Assembly (NCBI RefSeq): GCF_902364025.1
Contig: NZ_CABJCG010000027.1
Span: 6,957 to 70,956 of the forward strand
From: Enterocloster lavalensis
GTDB lineage: Bacteria; Bacillota; Clostridia; Lachnospirales; Lachnospiraceae
Direction of reading: 5' to 3'
Length of the DNA stretch: 64,000 nucleotides
Shown here: positions 1 through 8,249 of the stretch, piece by piece
Layout: every line of letters begins with the position of its first letter
Numbering within the stretch: the first letter of the stretch is position 1
Made by a program: the position numbers and the translations under genes
Notes under the pieces: generated by a model
The model's input: the letters and a program-made list of their open reading frames with translations, nothing else
Database searches by the model: none
Told to the model about the DNA's origin: nothing

Positions 1-555
1 CGGGAGCCAGGCGTGATCGGGGTGACGGAGGTGCAGAGGCAGATTTTGAAGCTGATTCTGGAGGGAAAGTCAGATAAGGAGATCAGCGCTGCCGCGGGGA
101 TCGCGCTGTCCACGGTGCGGAATCACCGATTCAATCTCCGGGAGAAGGAGAAGCAGGCCAAAATGTTCCTGGCGCTGATGGGCGCGCTGGAGCGGGAGAC
201 GAAGCGGGGGATCGGGAAGAGCGACACGGGCTCCATCGAGGAGGTTCCGGCTTCGGCCGCTATGGTTGACGCGCGGTTTAATATTACGGATCAGGAGACG
301 GAAAAGACGCTAGCCGCCTATCTGGATGAAAATGGGGCGATCCGTCAATTTCCGGCCAGGGCAAAGAAGAAAATCATTGTGATGAAGGAAGTAATTAAAA
401 ATTTTAAGAAGGACGCCGTTTATACAGAGACGGAGGTCAACCGGATTTTAAAACGGATTTACGAGGAGGACTATCCGTCCCTGCGAAGGGCGCTGATTGA
501 GTATGGATTTATGGAACGGACGGCGGACGGCAGCGTTTACCGGGTGAGAGAGTAG
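1..555 (+). CDS. LuxR-type HTH / DUF2087 transcriptional regulator, 5' end outside window
   Basis: The frame is open from base 1 to the stop at 553-555. A helix-turn-helix of LuxR type (GKSDKEIS ... STVRNHRF) is followed by a linker rich in charged residues and a C-terminal DUF2087 domain over roughly the last 75 residues. Members of this family as I know them carry about 80 further residues before the HTH, including a Cys-containing segment, so the gene most likely begins before the window. A GGGAG at 2-6 in front of the GTG at 13 leaves a short version possible. It is probably a DNA-binding regulator; its target cannot be told from here. Confidence 0.75.
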   Translation, partial: REPGVIGVTEVQRQILKLILEGKSDKEISAAAGIALSTVRNHRFNLREKEKQAKMFLALMGALERETKRGIGKSDTGSIEEVPASAAMVDARFNITDQETEKTLAAYLDENGAIRQFPARAKKKIIVMKEVIKNFKKDAVYTETEVNRILKRIYEEDYPSLRRALIEYGFMERTADGSVYRVRE

Positions 556-650
556 GACGGGAGAGCCGGGCCGGTGACAGGGAGGTCATGGGGCCCGGCT
601 CTTTGAGTGGTGGGGAATGGAAATCTGGCCTGGCGCTTTCCCTGGCCGCG

Positions 651-2129
651 TCAGTTTTCGTCCGGCAGGAAACCGATTTTGCGGACATTTCCGCCGTCCA
701 AATCCATCCGGTAATAGGGATGCGGGCGGCCGCCGACGTAGACCTGGAGAATGATCTCGTCGCCGGTGATTTCGCAGCTCATGGACAGATAGGGCAGGTA
801 TTCGTCATCTATGGTTTCGCCCGGCGCGGCAATTCGGTACTCGAACAGCTCCTGTTTGCCGCTGCCGTCCGGGTTCATGCGAAACAGTTTTTGGGCTACG
901 GTATCCATGGAAGGAACAGAGGTCTGGTCCGCGCCCCGGAGGTGGACGAGGGCGGTTACGTCCATAGCGTAGTAAATTTTGCCCTTATAGGCAAGGCAGG
1001 CGTCGAAGTTTGGCATCTCCTCCGTGCTCTGCGCCGCCACGGTCAGGCTTTGGCCGTATTCCTGGTAACAGGCCAGGTAGTTCGTTTCGCTGGCCGGGGT
1101 GGAAAAGGTGTAAAGGATCACATTTTCATCCCGGTAGTGAATGGCGCCGTCCAGAGGAAGCGTGATCGCGGAGCGGTCAAGGTCGATTCCGTCGGCGATT
1201 GTTATGGTTTTGACCGGGCAGTCGGTCAGCCGGTCGGGGGAGAGCCACCAGCGTTTTCCCGCCTGGACGATATCCGGCGGGGCGTCCAGGCGCACCTGAT
1301 AGTCCAGGTCGAATTCATCGGAGTCCAGGTTTTCCAGATTCTCAATGTCGCTGCGGCGTTCCCGGCGGATTCCCACGCCGGTCTCATAGTCGTCCAAAGT
1401 CTCGGAGGTGATCATAGGGCCGTAACCGTAGGTGGTATGGGATTTGGACAGATACCAGCCGCCGTCCCGGTAGGCGTAGGTGTATGCCTCCGACCACCGC
1501 CAGGCGCTTCCGCCGTAGGCGTTGGTGGTGAAGGTTGTTTCACCGGCGGCGAGGGGAACGTAGGGGTCTCCGAACACGCCGCCCTCATCCCGGGTACGGA
1601 TCAGATTTTCATCCTGGAAATCCAGACGGTAGCCGCTCTCTTCGCTGCTGGCCAGGGCGAACAGAATGCGGGGCGTTTTCAGCGGAATGTCGCTGCCTTC
1701 CATCTGCAGCACGCCCACATAGTCCATCCGGCCGTCCTGATTGTAGTCCAGGGCTACGGTATCCATGAGGGCCCAGCCACCCGGGATAAAGTCCTCGGGT
1801 TGGAAACCGGTCTGGGGTAGACGGGGGACCGGAGGGGAGTCCGCGGGAGTGTTTGAGACAGGGGGCTCGGCTGAAGATGTGCCTGGGGCAGCGTCTGCGG
1901 CCGCATCCGTGGCTGGATCCGTAGCGTCATCCGGGGGTACGTCTGCGGTGGAGTCCGGGGCTGCATCTGCGACTGCCTCCGATGCTGCTGAGGCTGACGG
2001 CGTTGGGGAGGCAGTATTACCGCTGCCGGTGCCTGAGACGGCGGTGCAGCCGGAAGTGAATAGGGCCAGGCTTAGTGCGAGGGCCAAGGAGGTGCGGATG
2101 GGAGCGGTACGGTGGTGGTGATGTTTCAT
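651..2129 (-). CDS. Secreted lipoprotein of unknown function with low-complexity linker
   Basis: A 492-residue protein with a type II signal peptide: a basic, histidine-rich start (MKHHHHR), a hydrophobic stretch at about 13-24 and a lipobox ending in Cys28 (FTSGC). A linker of about 65 residues made of Ala, Asp, Pro, Ser and Thr follows, then a globular part. Late segments such as RMNPDGSGKQELF and RMDLDGGNVRKIG resemble blades of DUF5050/WD40-like surface proteins, which suggests a beta-propeller. It faces away from the racemase gene at 2368, so it is a single transcription unit. Function unknown; extracytoplasmic anchoring is well supported. Confidence 0.75.
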   Translation of the reverse strand: MKHHHHRTAPIRTSLALALSLALFTSGCTAVSGTGSGNTASPTPSASAASEAVADAAPDSTADVPPDDATDPATDAAADAAPGTSSAEPPVSNTPADSPPVPRLPQTGFQPEDFIPGGWALMDTVALDYNQDGRMDYVGVLQMEGSDIPLKTPRILFALASSEESGYRLDFQDENLIRTRDEGGVFGDPYVPLAAGETTFTTNAYGGSAWRWSEAYTYAYRDGGWYLSKSHTTYGYGPMITSETLDDYETGVGIRRERRSDIENLENLDSDEFDLDYQVRLDAPPDIVQAGKRWWLSPDRLTDCPVKTITIADGIDLDRSAITLPLDGAIHYRDENVILYTFSTPASETNYLACYQEYGQSLTVAAQSTEEMPNFDACLAYKGKIYYAMDVTALVHLRGADQTSVPSMDTVAQKLFRMNPDGSGKQELFEYRIAAPGETIDDEYLPYLSMSCEITGDEIILQVYVGGRPHPYYRMDLDGGNVRKIGFLPDEN

Positions 2130-2176
2130 AGAATTCTCCGATCTGCTGTCTGGAAGGACGGCTCAGTTCTGTCACT

Positions 2177-2182
2177 ATTATA
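2177..2182 (-). promoter_or_regulatory. Candidate -10 box for the lipoprotein gene
   Basis: The minus strand reads TATAAT here, 48 bases upstream of the lipoprotein start. The -35 position 17 bases further up (TTCCCA, plus positions 2200-2205) is weak. Confidence 0.4.
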
Positions 2183-2249
2183 GCATAAAAAAGACAGGGT
2201 GGGAAAGAATGCGGTTTGATGAAAACATCCCATGAATTTGAAATGAATA

Positions 2250-2278
2250 TTGACAGGAAAGGTGCGGTGTGTTAAATA
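2250..2278 (+). promoter_or_regulatory. Candidate sigma-A promoter for the LarA-like gene
   Basis: TTGACA at 2250-2255, a 17-base spacer, then TAAATA at 2273-2278, about 90 bases before the GTG start at 2368. Confidence 0.55.
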
Positions 2279-2367
2279 TAAACCATATTCATCCTATGAA
2301 TGCTAGCAATATTCTGGGGGCTGCGGGGATAAGCCGGGCTTCTGGTTAAAAGGGAGGACGTGAGAGC

Positions 2368-3648
2368 GTGCTGAATCATATCAGGGAGTGCGGGATGGGA
2401 AGCAGAACCGGGACATTGACGGACGGGGAAGTGGAGCGGGTGATCGACGGTCTTATGGTCCAGCTGCCGTCGGCCCGCCGGGTCCTTCTGGTGCCGCCTG
2501 ACATTACCAGATGCTATTCCTATGCGGGATTTATTACGGCCAGTCTGTACCGGCGTTTGTCCGGTTCTGCCCGGGTGGAGATTATGCCTGCGGTGGGAAC
2601 GCACCGGCCCATGAGCCGGGAGGAACAGATTGATTTCTTTGGCGGGAATATCCCGGAGCAGGCGTTTTTACACCACGACTGGCGCAGCGAAACGGTGAGA
2701 TTGGGGACGGTGCCCGGTTCGTATGTCCGGAAGATCACCGGCGGGCGGTGCAGCCAAGGGGTGCCGGTGGAGGTAAACCGCAGCCTTGTGGACGGGACCT
2801 ACGATCTGGTTTTTTCCATTGGCCAGGTGGTGCCTCACGAGGTGGTGGGGATGGCCAATTACAGCAAGAATATCCTGGTGGGCCTGGGCGGCCGCCGGAT
2901 GATCAACGAGAGCCACATGATCGGTGCGGTGTGCGGCCTGGAAACTATCATGGGGAATGTGGACACGCCGGTGCGGAAATTGTTCGACTATGCGGAGGAG
3001 ATGTTTTTAAAGGACGTGCCGTTGGCGTACATCCTGACCGTGACCACCTGCGAGAACGGACGGGCGCTGGTTCACGGCGTATACGGCGGGGCTTCCAGGC
3101 GGGTGTTCGAGGAGGCTGCGGATCTGGCGCAGATTTGGAATGTCACCGAGGTGCCGGCGCGGATGAAAAAGGTGGTGGCCTATCTGGAGCCGGGAGAATT
3201 TTCCTCCACCTGGGTGGGCAACAAATCCGTGTACCGCACCAGAATGATGATTGAGGACGGAGGGGAGCTGCTGGTGATTGCGCCGGGCCTCAGGCATTTC
3301 GGGGAGAACCCGGAGGTGGACGGACTGATCCGCAGGTACGGTTACCGCGGGACGCCCTATACCATGAAGCTTGTGGAACAGGGGGCGTTTGTGGGAGCGG
3401 ATATGGTTCCGGCCCACATGATCCACAGCTCCTCAGAGGACCGTTTTACCATCACCTACGCGGTGGATCCAGCCAATATGACCCGAGAGGAGATCGAGGG
3501 CGTGGGATACCGGTACATGGACGTCTCCCGGGCGCTTGCGCGTTATCCGGTGGACCGGCTTGCAGAGGGCCGTCAGGTCATGCCGGACGGGGAGGAGATT
3601 TATTTGGTGAAAGCGCCGGCGTTGGGGCTCTGGCGAAGCTGCCGCTGA
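2368..3648 (+). CDS. LarA-family (DUF2088) nickel-dependent racemase/epimerase-like protein
   Basis: A 426-residue protein starting at a GTG with AGGGAGG ten bases upstream. It carries the LarA fold signatures: PPDITR near residue 48, GTHRPMS with His79, PHEVVG with His157, Lys167 and His183. These line up with the histidines and the lysine that in lactate racemase LarA bind nickel and tether the pyridinium pincer (NPN) cofactor. LarA enzymes racemise or epimerise alpha-hydroxy acids by hydride transfer in the cytoplasm. No larB, larC or larE is present in the window, so cofactor supply must come from elsewhere. The substrate is unknown; a sugar-acid or hydroxy-acid epimerase is as likely as lactate racemase. 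Confidence 0.8.
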   Translation: MLNHIRECGMGSRTGTLTDGEVERVIDGLMVQLPSARRVLLVPPDITRCYSYAGFITASLYRRLSGSARVEIMPAVGTHRPMSREEQIDFFGGNIPEQAFLHHDWRSETVRLGTVPGSYVRKITGGRCSQGVPVEVNRSLVDGTYDLVFSIGQVVPHEVVGMANYSKNILVGLGGRRMINESHMIGAVCGLETIMGNVDTPVRKLFDYAEEMFLKDVPLAYILTVTTCENGRALVHGVYGGASRRVFEEAADLAQIWNVTEVPARMKKVVAYLEPGEFSSTWVGNKSVYRTRMMIEDGGELLVIAPGLRHFGENPEVDGLIRRYGYRGTPYTMKLVEQGAFVGADMVPAHMIHSSSEDRFTITYAVDPANMTREEIEGVGYRYMDVSRALARYPVDRLAEGRQVMPDGEEIYLVKAPALGLWRSCR

Positions 3649-3754
3649 GGGGGCGGAAATGAAAACAATTCGTAATGCAGCAAAGAATACCTGGGTCAGA
3701 ATTTAAGCTGTTATCGGATCTGTAGAAAATCCTGCGCCGGACCCAGGCAGGATT

Positions 3755-3807
3755 AAAAAGTGTAATTTTCCGGTCAGAGCGCAAGGACCGGGAGATTACA
3801 CTTTTTT
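3755..3807 (+). terminator. Rho-independent terminator
   Basis: A long stem: AAAGTGTAATTTTCCGGTC pairs with GACCGGGAGATTACACTTT across a ten-base loop, with a T run at the end. It lies between the racemase gene and the MATE gene. The A run on the 5' side would let it work in both directions. Confidence 0.85.
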
Positions 3808-3845
3808 CGCGACCGGGAATACAGACGGGAACGTTTGCAGTACCA

Positions 3846-3874
3846 TTTACTTCTACCGGAATTTATAGTAGAAT
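3846..3874 (+). promoter_or_regulatory. Candidate promoter for the MATE gene
   Basis: TTTACT at 3846-3851, a 17-base spacer and TAGAAT at 3869-3874, about 90 bases before the MATE start. Confidence 0.4.
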
Positions 3875-3966
3875 CGTAAGAAGTTGCGCAGCGTTACGGC
3901 TCTGTGAGACCGGTTTTTGAGAATGCGTGGCAGAGGGCGGATATCATACATACGGGAGAAATGATG

Positions 3967-5337
3967 ATGGTGGAATCGAGAAACATCCAGATATTTGAGA
4001 AAATGCCGGTGGCAAAAGCTGTGAGCAGCATGGCGGTGCCCGCGGTGATCGGGCAGCTGATTATCCTGTTCTACAATATGGCGGACACATTTTTCGTGGG
4101 GCAGACCAACAATCCGTACATGGTGGCGGGCGCGTCCCTCATTCTGCCGGTTTATAATATCTCCCTGGCCCTTGCCGGTCTGGCCGGTGTCGGCGGCGGG
4201 GCGCTGGTGTCAAGGCTGCTGGGAAAAGGCCAGATGCAGGAAGCCAGAAGGGTGAGCAATTTCAGCGTCTGTATGGCGGTGGGGCTGGCCGGGATGTTCT
4301 CCCTGATCCTGTTGTTTTTCCGGCGGCCGATCCTGTCATTTTTGGGCGCGGGCAGCGAGACGTACTGGTACGCCAATGAATACGCGTTCTGCGTGATCGT
4401 GCTGGGCGGCATCCCCACGGTGCTCTCCAACACATACGCCAATCTTCTCAGGAGCATAGGGGAGTCGAAAAAAGCCGGGGTGGGCATCACCCTGGGCGGC
4501 CTGCTGAACGTGGCATTGGATCCGCTGTTCATGTTCGTACTGCTGCCCCGTGGCAGGGAAATCCTGGGGGCCGGGCTGGCCACCTGCCTGTCGAATATCA
4601 TCTCATGCGGATATTTTCTGATCGCAATCCGGGGACTGGGGCCGGATTCCATCCTGAGAGGAGGAAACGTCAGGGAACTTCCGGCAAAAGCCAGCATCCG
4701 AAGCATTTTCAATGTGGGAATCCCCTCCGCGCTGGCCACATTTTTGTTCGACCTGGATTACATTGTGATCGGCCGGTTGATGACCGCCTACGGGGACGTC
4801 CAGATGGCGGCCATCGGAATTGTGCTGAAGATCGAGCGCCTGCCGCTCAATATCGGAATCGGCATCAGCCAGGGTATGATGCCCATCGTGGCCTACAACT
4901 ACGCGTCCGGCAACCGGAAACGGATGAAGGATACCATCGCTTTTTCACGCAGGGTGGGCATACTCTGCGCAGTTCTCAGCATCCTTTTATATGAAGTGTT
5001 TGCGCCGGGCATCACGGGGCTGTTTATCGGCGATCCCGGGACGGTGGCGCTTGGAACCGGCTTCCTGAGAGTCCGCTGCCTGGCCACGCCCTTTATGTTT
5101 TTGAGTTTCTTCACCGTGTACCTTTTCAACGGCTTCGGCAAAGGCCGGACCGCCCTGTTCCTCGGCGTCCTGCGCTGGCTGGTGCTAAACATTCCCATGC
5201 TGTATCTGCTCAACTATGCCTTTGGCATGTACGGGATCGTGTGGTCGCAGATTGCGGCGGATGTGGTGAACGTGGCGGTGTCGGTGTATGTGTATTGGAG
5301 GTTTGAGCGTAGCTTAAATGGATACGAAAATAAATAG
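3967..5337 (+). CDS. MATE family multidrug/metabolite efflux transporter
   Basis: About 456 residues of hydrophobic protein with the usual two-lobe MATE layout of 12 membrane segments. The N-terminal stretch PAVIGQLIILFYNMADTFFV and the second-lobe NVGIPSALATFLFDLDYIVI are typical of the bacterial DinF/NorM-like families. It exchanges Na+ or H+ for cationic drugs or metabolites across the inner membrane. Three ATG codons lie in a row (3961, 3964, 3967); the GGGAG at 3954-3958 is best spaced for the third. It is isolated between a terminator and the convergent sigma-54 regulator. The substrate is not predictable. Confidence 0.9.
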   Translation: MVESRNIQIFEKMPVAKAVSSMAVPAVIGQLIILFYNMADTFFVGQTNNPYMVAGASLILPVYNISLALAGLAGVGGGALVSRLLGKGQMQEARRVSNFSVCMAVGLAGMFSLILLFFRRPILSFLGAGSETYWYANEYAFCVIVLGGIPTVLSNTYANLLRSIGESKKAGVGITLGGLLNVALDPLFMFVLLPRGREILGAGLATCLSNIISCGYFLIAIRGLGPDSILRGGNVRELPAKASIRSIFNVGIPSALATFLFDLDYIVIGRLMTAYGDVQMAAIGIVLKIERLPLNIGIGISQGMMPIVAYNYASGNRKRMKDTIAFSRRVGILCAVLSILLYEVFAPGITGLFIGDPGTVALGTGFLRVRCLATPFMFLSFFTVYLFNGFGKGRTALFLGVLRWLVLNIPMLYLLNYAFGMYGIVWSQIAADVVNVAVSVYVYWRFERSLNGYENK

Positions 5338-5468
5338 AATGCGTTATTTTGTATCTGGAATGCTGACGGGAGAAATACTGGGATCAGGAATTGGGAGTGT
5401 TTAGCATACCGGATATGAGCCGGATTCTACAGCGATATGGCCGTCGGCTGTGAGCGCAACCTGGGCAA

Positions 5469-6884
5469 TTATTGCAACAGGTCTTCAGCGCCGGCAGGAT
5501 GTACGGCTATATCTTTTTTGGACCCATTTCCCTGCAGGTATTTCTGAATTAACCGGTTGGCCTTCGTCTGACTGATATTCAAGTACGCAGCCATCTTTCG
5601 TGAAGAGCCGCATTTGTGATACGCCTCCCGGACCATGGCTCCTTCAAAGTTCTGCATTCTCGTGTGATAATCCGTGATTTTGGGGACTTCCCGGGCTGTC
5701 CCTGTGTCCGTCGAGCCTGTCATGTTCTGGGGCAGGTGTCCCGTGGTAATGAGATCGCCGGTGACAGTGACCACCAGGCGTTCGATCATATGGCGCAATT
5801 CTCTTACATTTCCCTTCCACTCATAGTTTACAAGCGTTTCCAATGCGTGGCTGTCCAGAGACCTGGACAGGTTGTATTTCTCATTAAACTCCTTCAAAAA
5901 CTGCTGAATCAGATCAGGTATATCCGCTTTCCGTTTCCGCAGCGGAGGAAGATAAATTTCCACCACGTTGAGACGGTAAAACAGATCTTCACGGAACTGT
6001 CCGTCGGCCACCATCTGTCTCAGATTTTTATTGGTTGCTGCTATAATGCGCACGTCTACCTTTACCGGGCTGCTGCCGCCGATGGGGATAAATTCGTGGT
6101 CCTGGAGAACATGGAGCAGCTTGGCCTGGGTGGAGAGGGAGAGCTCTGCAATCTCATCCAACAGCAGAGTGCCACCGTTTGCTGCTTCGAACAATCCTTT
6201 CTTTCCCTGAGCGTTGGCCCCGGTAAAGGCCCCCTTGATGTAGCCGAATAGTTCAGATTCCACCAGCTCGTTGGGGATACTGGCACAGTTCAGGCTGATA
6301 AAGGGCCGGGCGTTGCGGGGGCTGATGGAGTGGATGTACCGGGCAACCATAGTCTTTCCGGTACCGGATTCTCCGGTGAGAATACAGGTTACGTCAACCT
6401 GACTGATCCGTTCTGCAAATTGGATAACCTGCTCCATTTCCCGGCTCTTGCACATAGGTACAGTTGAGTAGCTCAGGGAGGATTTTCTGTATATGTAGTC
6501 TGGATTGAAAAGTTTTACGCCGGAGAGGTTGTCCCGTACATTCATGATCACATAGGCCAGGTTTTTCTGGCTGTCGAAGATGGGAACGGCGATGGTCAAC
6601 AGTTCACTTCCAAGTTTGGTTTTCTGCTTTACCGCATAGGTTTTCTTTTTCTCGTAAATAACGGGGAGTACAGAGATATCCCAACAGTTTCCGTCTACAA
6701 ATTCAAAAAAGCTTTTTCCAATCATCTGCTCCGGCTGATAACCATAATGCCTGGAGCATGCATCGTTGATATAGACAATGGTGTATTGATTGTCATAAAT
6801 CAAAACTTCGTCATACATGGAATCTATTAACCGCTGAAATTCTGACGGGTGAAGGTTCCAAGGGATGATTGCAGAGTTTCTCAT
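5469..6884 (-). CDS. PAS-domain sigma-54-dependent transcriptional activator
   Basis: Bacterial enhancer-binding protein. Counting from the upstream ATG at 6899: an N-terminal PAS domain (about 20-125) as ligand sensor, an AAA+ domain with Walker A GESGTGKT (176-183), the sigma-54-contacting GAFTGA loop (213-218) and Walker B LLLDE, then a Fis-type HTH near the C terminus (GSSRKMAAYLNISQTKANRL). I prefer the ATG at 6884 because AAAGGGG lies just before it, while the ATG at 6899 has no ribosome site. It diverges from a perfect -24/-12 promoter at 7059 and almost certainly switches on the enolase/BCCT/UxaA operon in response to a substrate sensed by the PAS domain. Confidence 0.92.
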   Translation of the reverse strand: MRNSAIIPWNLHPSEFQRLIDSMYDEVLIYDNQYTIVYINDACSRHYGYQPEQMIGKSFFEFVDGNCWDISVLPVIYEKKKTYAVKQKTKLGSELLTIAVPIFDSQKNLAYVIMNVRDNLSGVKLFNPDYIYRKSSLSYSTVPMCKSREMEQVIQFAERISQVDVTCILTGESGTGKTMVARYIHSISPRNARPFISLNCASIPNELVESELFGYIKGAFTGANAQGKKGLFEAANGGTLLLDEIAELSLSTQAKLLHVLQDHEFIPIGGSSPVKVDVRIIAATNKNLRQMVADGQFREDLFYRLNVVEIYLPPLRKRKADIPDLIQQFLKEFNEKYNLSRSLDSHALETLVNYEWKGNVRELRHMIERLVVTVTGDLITTGHLPQNMTGSTDTGTAREVPKITDYHTRMQNFEGAMVREAYHKCGSSRKMAAYLNISQTKANRLIQKYLQGNGSKKDIAVHPAGAEDLLQ

Positions 6885-6923
6885 AATACCCCTTTCCATA
6901 CATGTTCGCAGAATGTGAGTTTA

Positions 6924-6940
6924 AAATAACTCAGTTATTT
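6924..6940. promoter_or_regulatory. Palindrome, candidate upstream activator site for the sigma-54 regulator
   Basis: AAATAACT-C-AGTTATTT, a perfect 8-1-8 inverted repeat about 120 bases upstream of the -24/-12 promoter, the usual distance for an enhancer site. A related half (AACTC, ACTCG) recurs at 6946-6977 in the same AT-rich stretch. Confidence 0.5.
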
Positions 6941-7058
6941 AAAAGTGACTCGCAAAAATGAATTATTTTTAACTCGTTTGTCTTTTTCAGCATATCATAA
7001 ACCTAAAAAAACATCAAGAAAATAGTTAAAAACTGACGCCTGGTGACCTCAGACAGAG

Positions 7059-7075
7059 TTGGCATAGGATTTGCT
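7059..7075 (+). promoter_or_regulatory. Sigma-54 (-24/-12) promoter
   Basis: TTGGCATAGGATTTGCT: GG at 7061-7062 and GC at 7073-7074 with exactly ten bases between, matching the TGGCAC-N5-TTGC consensus in all but one key base. Transcription would start near 7086, just before the RBS of the gene at 7114. Confidence 0.85.
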
Positions 7076-7113
7076 TTAAATAGTTGTATCAAATGGAAAG
7101 AGAGGCAAACACT

Positions 7114-8232
7114 ATGAAAATTACGGATGTTGAAGTTATCTGTCTCAGAATCCCGCCAATGGACGGGCCCTGCGAGTGGGGGGACGATGCGTTTATTGTC
7201 AGAGTCCATACAGATACCGGGCTGGTAGGAACCGGGGAGAGCGATACCTCGCCTATGGTCGCAAGGGCGTTGGTGGAGGCGCCGGAGAGCAATCTGTATT
7301 GCAGTGGCCTGAAGCGTCTGCTCATCGGAGAAAATCCCTTGGAGATCCAAAAGCTGTGGGACAAGATGTACTGGTCCTCAAACTATGTAGGGCGCAGAGG
7401 AGCGGGAATCCACGCCATCAGCGCGATTGACATCGCCCTGTGGGATATTGCTTCCCAATTTTATCAGGTGCCCATTTACATGCTTCTGGGCGGCAAATAC
7501 AGAGATAAGATCCGGGCTTACGGCACCTTTATTCCGGCGGATACCCCGGAGGAAAATAAGGTGATCGCAGCTTCCCTGAAAGATCAGGGTTTTACAAGTC
7601 TAAAATTTGGCGGGGGTATACTTGGAGATGATCCCGATACGGATGAGGCCATTGTGAAGGCGGTTCGGGAGCAGGTGGGAGAGGATTTTGAACTGCAGAT
7701 TGATATTGCTACCAAGTGGAGAACCTATGGACATGCGGCGTCCATGTTCCAGCGCCTGGCTCCCTATCATCTCAACTGGATCGAGGAGCCGGTGCTTGCG
7801 GATGACCATCAGGGTTATGAAAAACTGTCCAACATGTCGTTGTCCAAGACCGCGGGGGGAGAGTCACTGACCACCAGGTATGAATTCAGGGATTTCCTGC
7901 AGCGGGCAAAGCCGGATATCGTCCAGCCGGATATTACGCGCTGCGGCGGAATTACGGAGATGAAGAAGATATACGATCTTGCGCAGATGAATGGAACCAA
8001 GCTGGTTCCTCATGGATTCAGCACAGGAATTCTGCTGGCTGCCACGGTGCAGTTTCTGGCAGCCTGTGAGCATGGGGATTTGATGGAATATTCTCAGAGC
8101 GTCAGCCCGCTGTTCCATGGGTTGGTGAAAAACCTGATCCCATTTGAAAATGGTTTTGTGACAGTACCGGATTGCGTAGGCCTGGGTGTAGCGCTGGATG
8201 AAGAGATGATTGAAACTTACAGAATGAGATAG
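7114..8232 (+). CDS. Mandelate racemase/enolase superfamily dehydratase or epimerase
   Basis: A 372-residue enolase-superfamily enzyme: capping domain to about residue 125, then the modified TIM barrel. Metal ligands are Asp197 (QIDIATKW), Glu224 (WIEEP) and Glu250 (AGGES). The His-Asp dyad is Asp273 (QPDITR) with His300 (VPHGF), which marks the mandelate racemase subgroup. Lys164 is present, but the second lysine of the usual KxK motif is replaced (KFG, Gly166). Such enzymes remove the alpha proton of a carboxylate, giving dehydration or epimerisation of sugar acids or cyclic amino acids. The start at 7114 has GAGAGG eight bases upstream. First gene of the sigma-54 operon, 17 bases before the BCCT start. 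Substrate not assigned. Confidence 0.88.
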   Translation: MKITDVEVICLRIPPMDGPCEWGDDAFIVRVHTDTGLVGTGESDTSPMVARALVEAPESNLYCSGLKRLLIGENPLEIQKLWDKMYWSSNYVGRRGAGIHAISAIDIALWDIASQFYQVPIYMLLGGKYRDKIRAYGTFIPADTPEENKVIAASLKDQGFTSLKFGGGILGDDPDTDEAIVKAVREQVGEDFELQIDIATKWRTYGHAASMFQRLAPYHLNWIEEPVLADDHQGYEKLSNMSLSKTAGGESLTTRYEFRDFLQRAKPDIVQPDITRCGGITEMKKIYDLAQMNGTKLVPHGFSTGILLAATVQFLAACEHGDLMEYSQSVSPLFHGLVKNLIPFENGFVTVPDCVGLGVALDEEMIETYRMR

Positions 8233-8249
8233 GATGGAGGATCGTGAAT

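Noticed and set aside
588..1820. Long plus-strand open frame opposite the lipoprotein gene
   Set aside because: The minus-strand frame has a signal peptide, lipobox and protein-like composition; the plus-strand product has no recognisable domain and the frame exists because of GC-rich codon bias.
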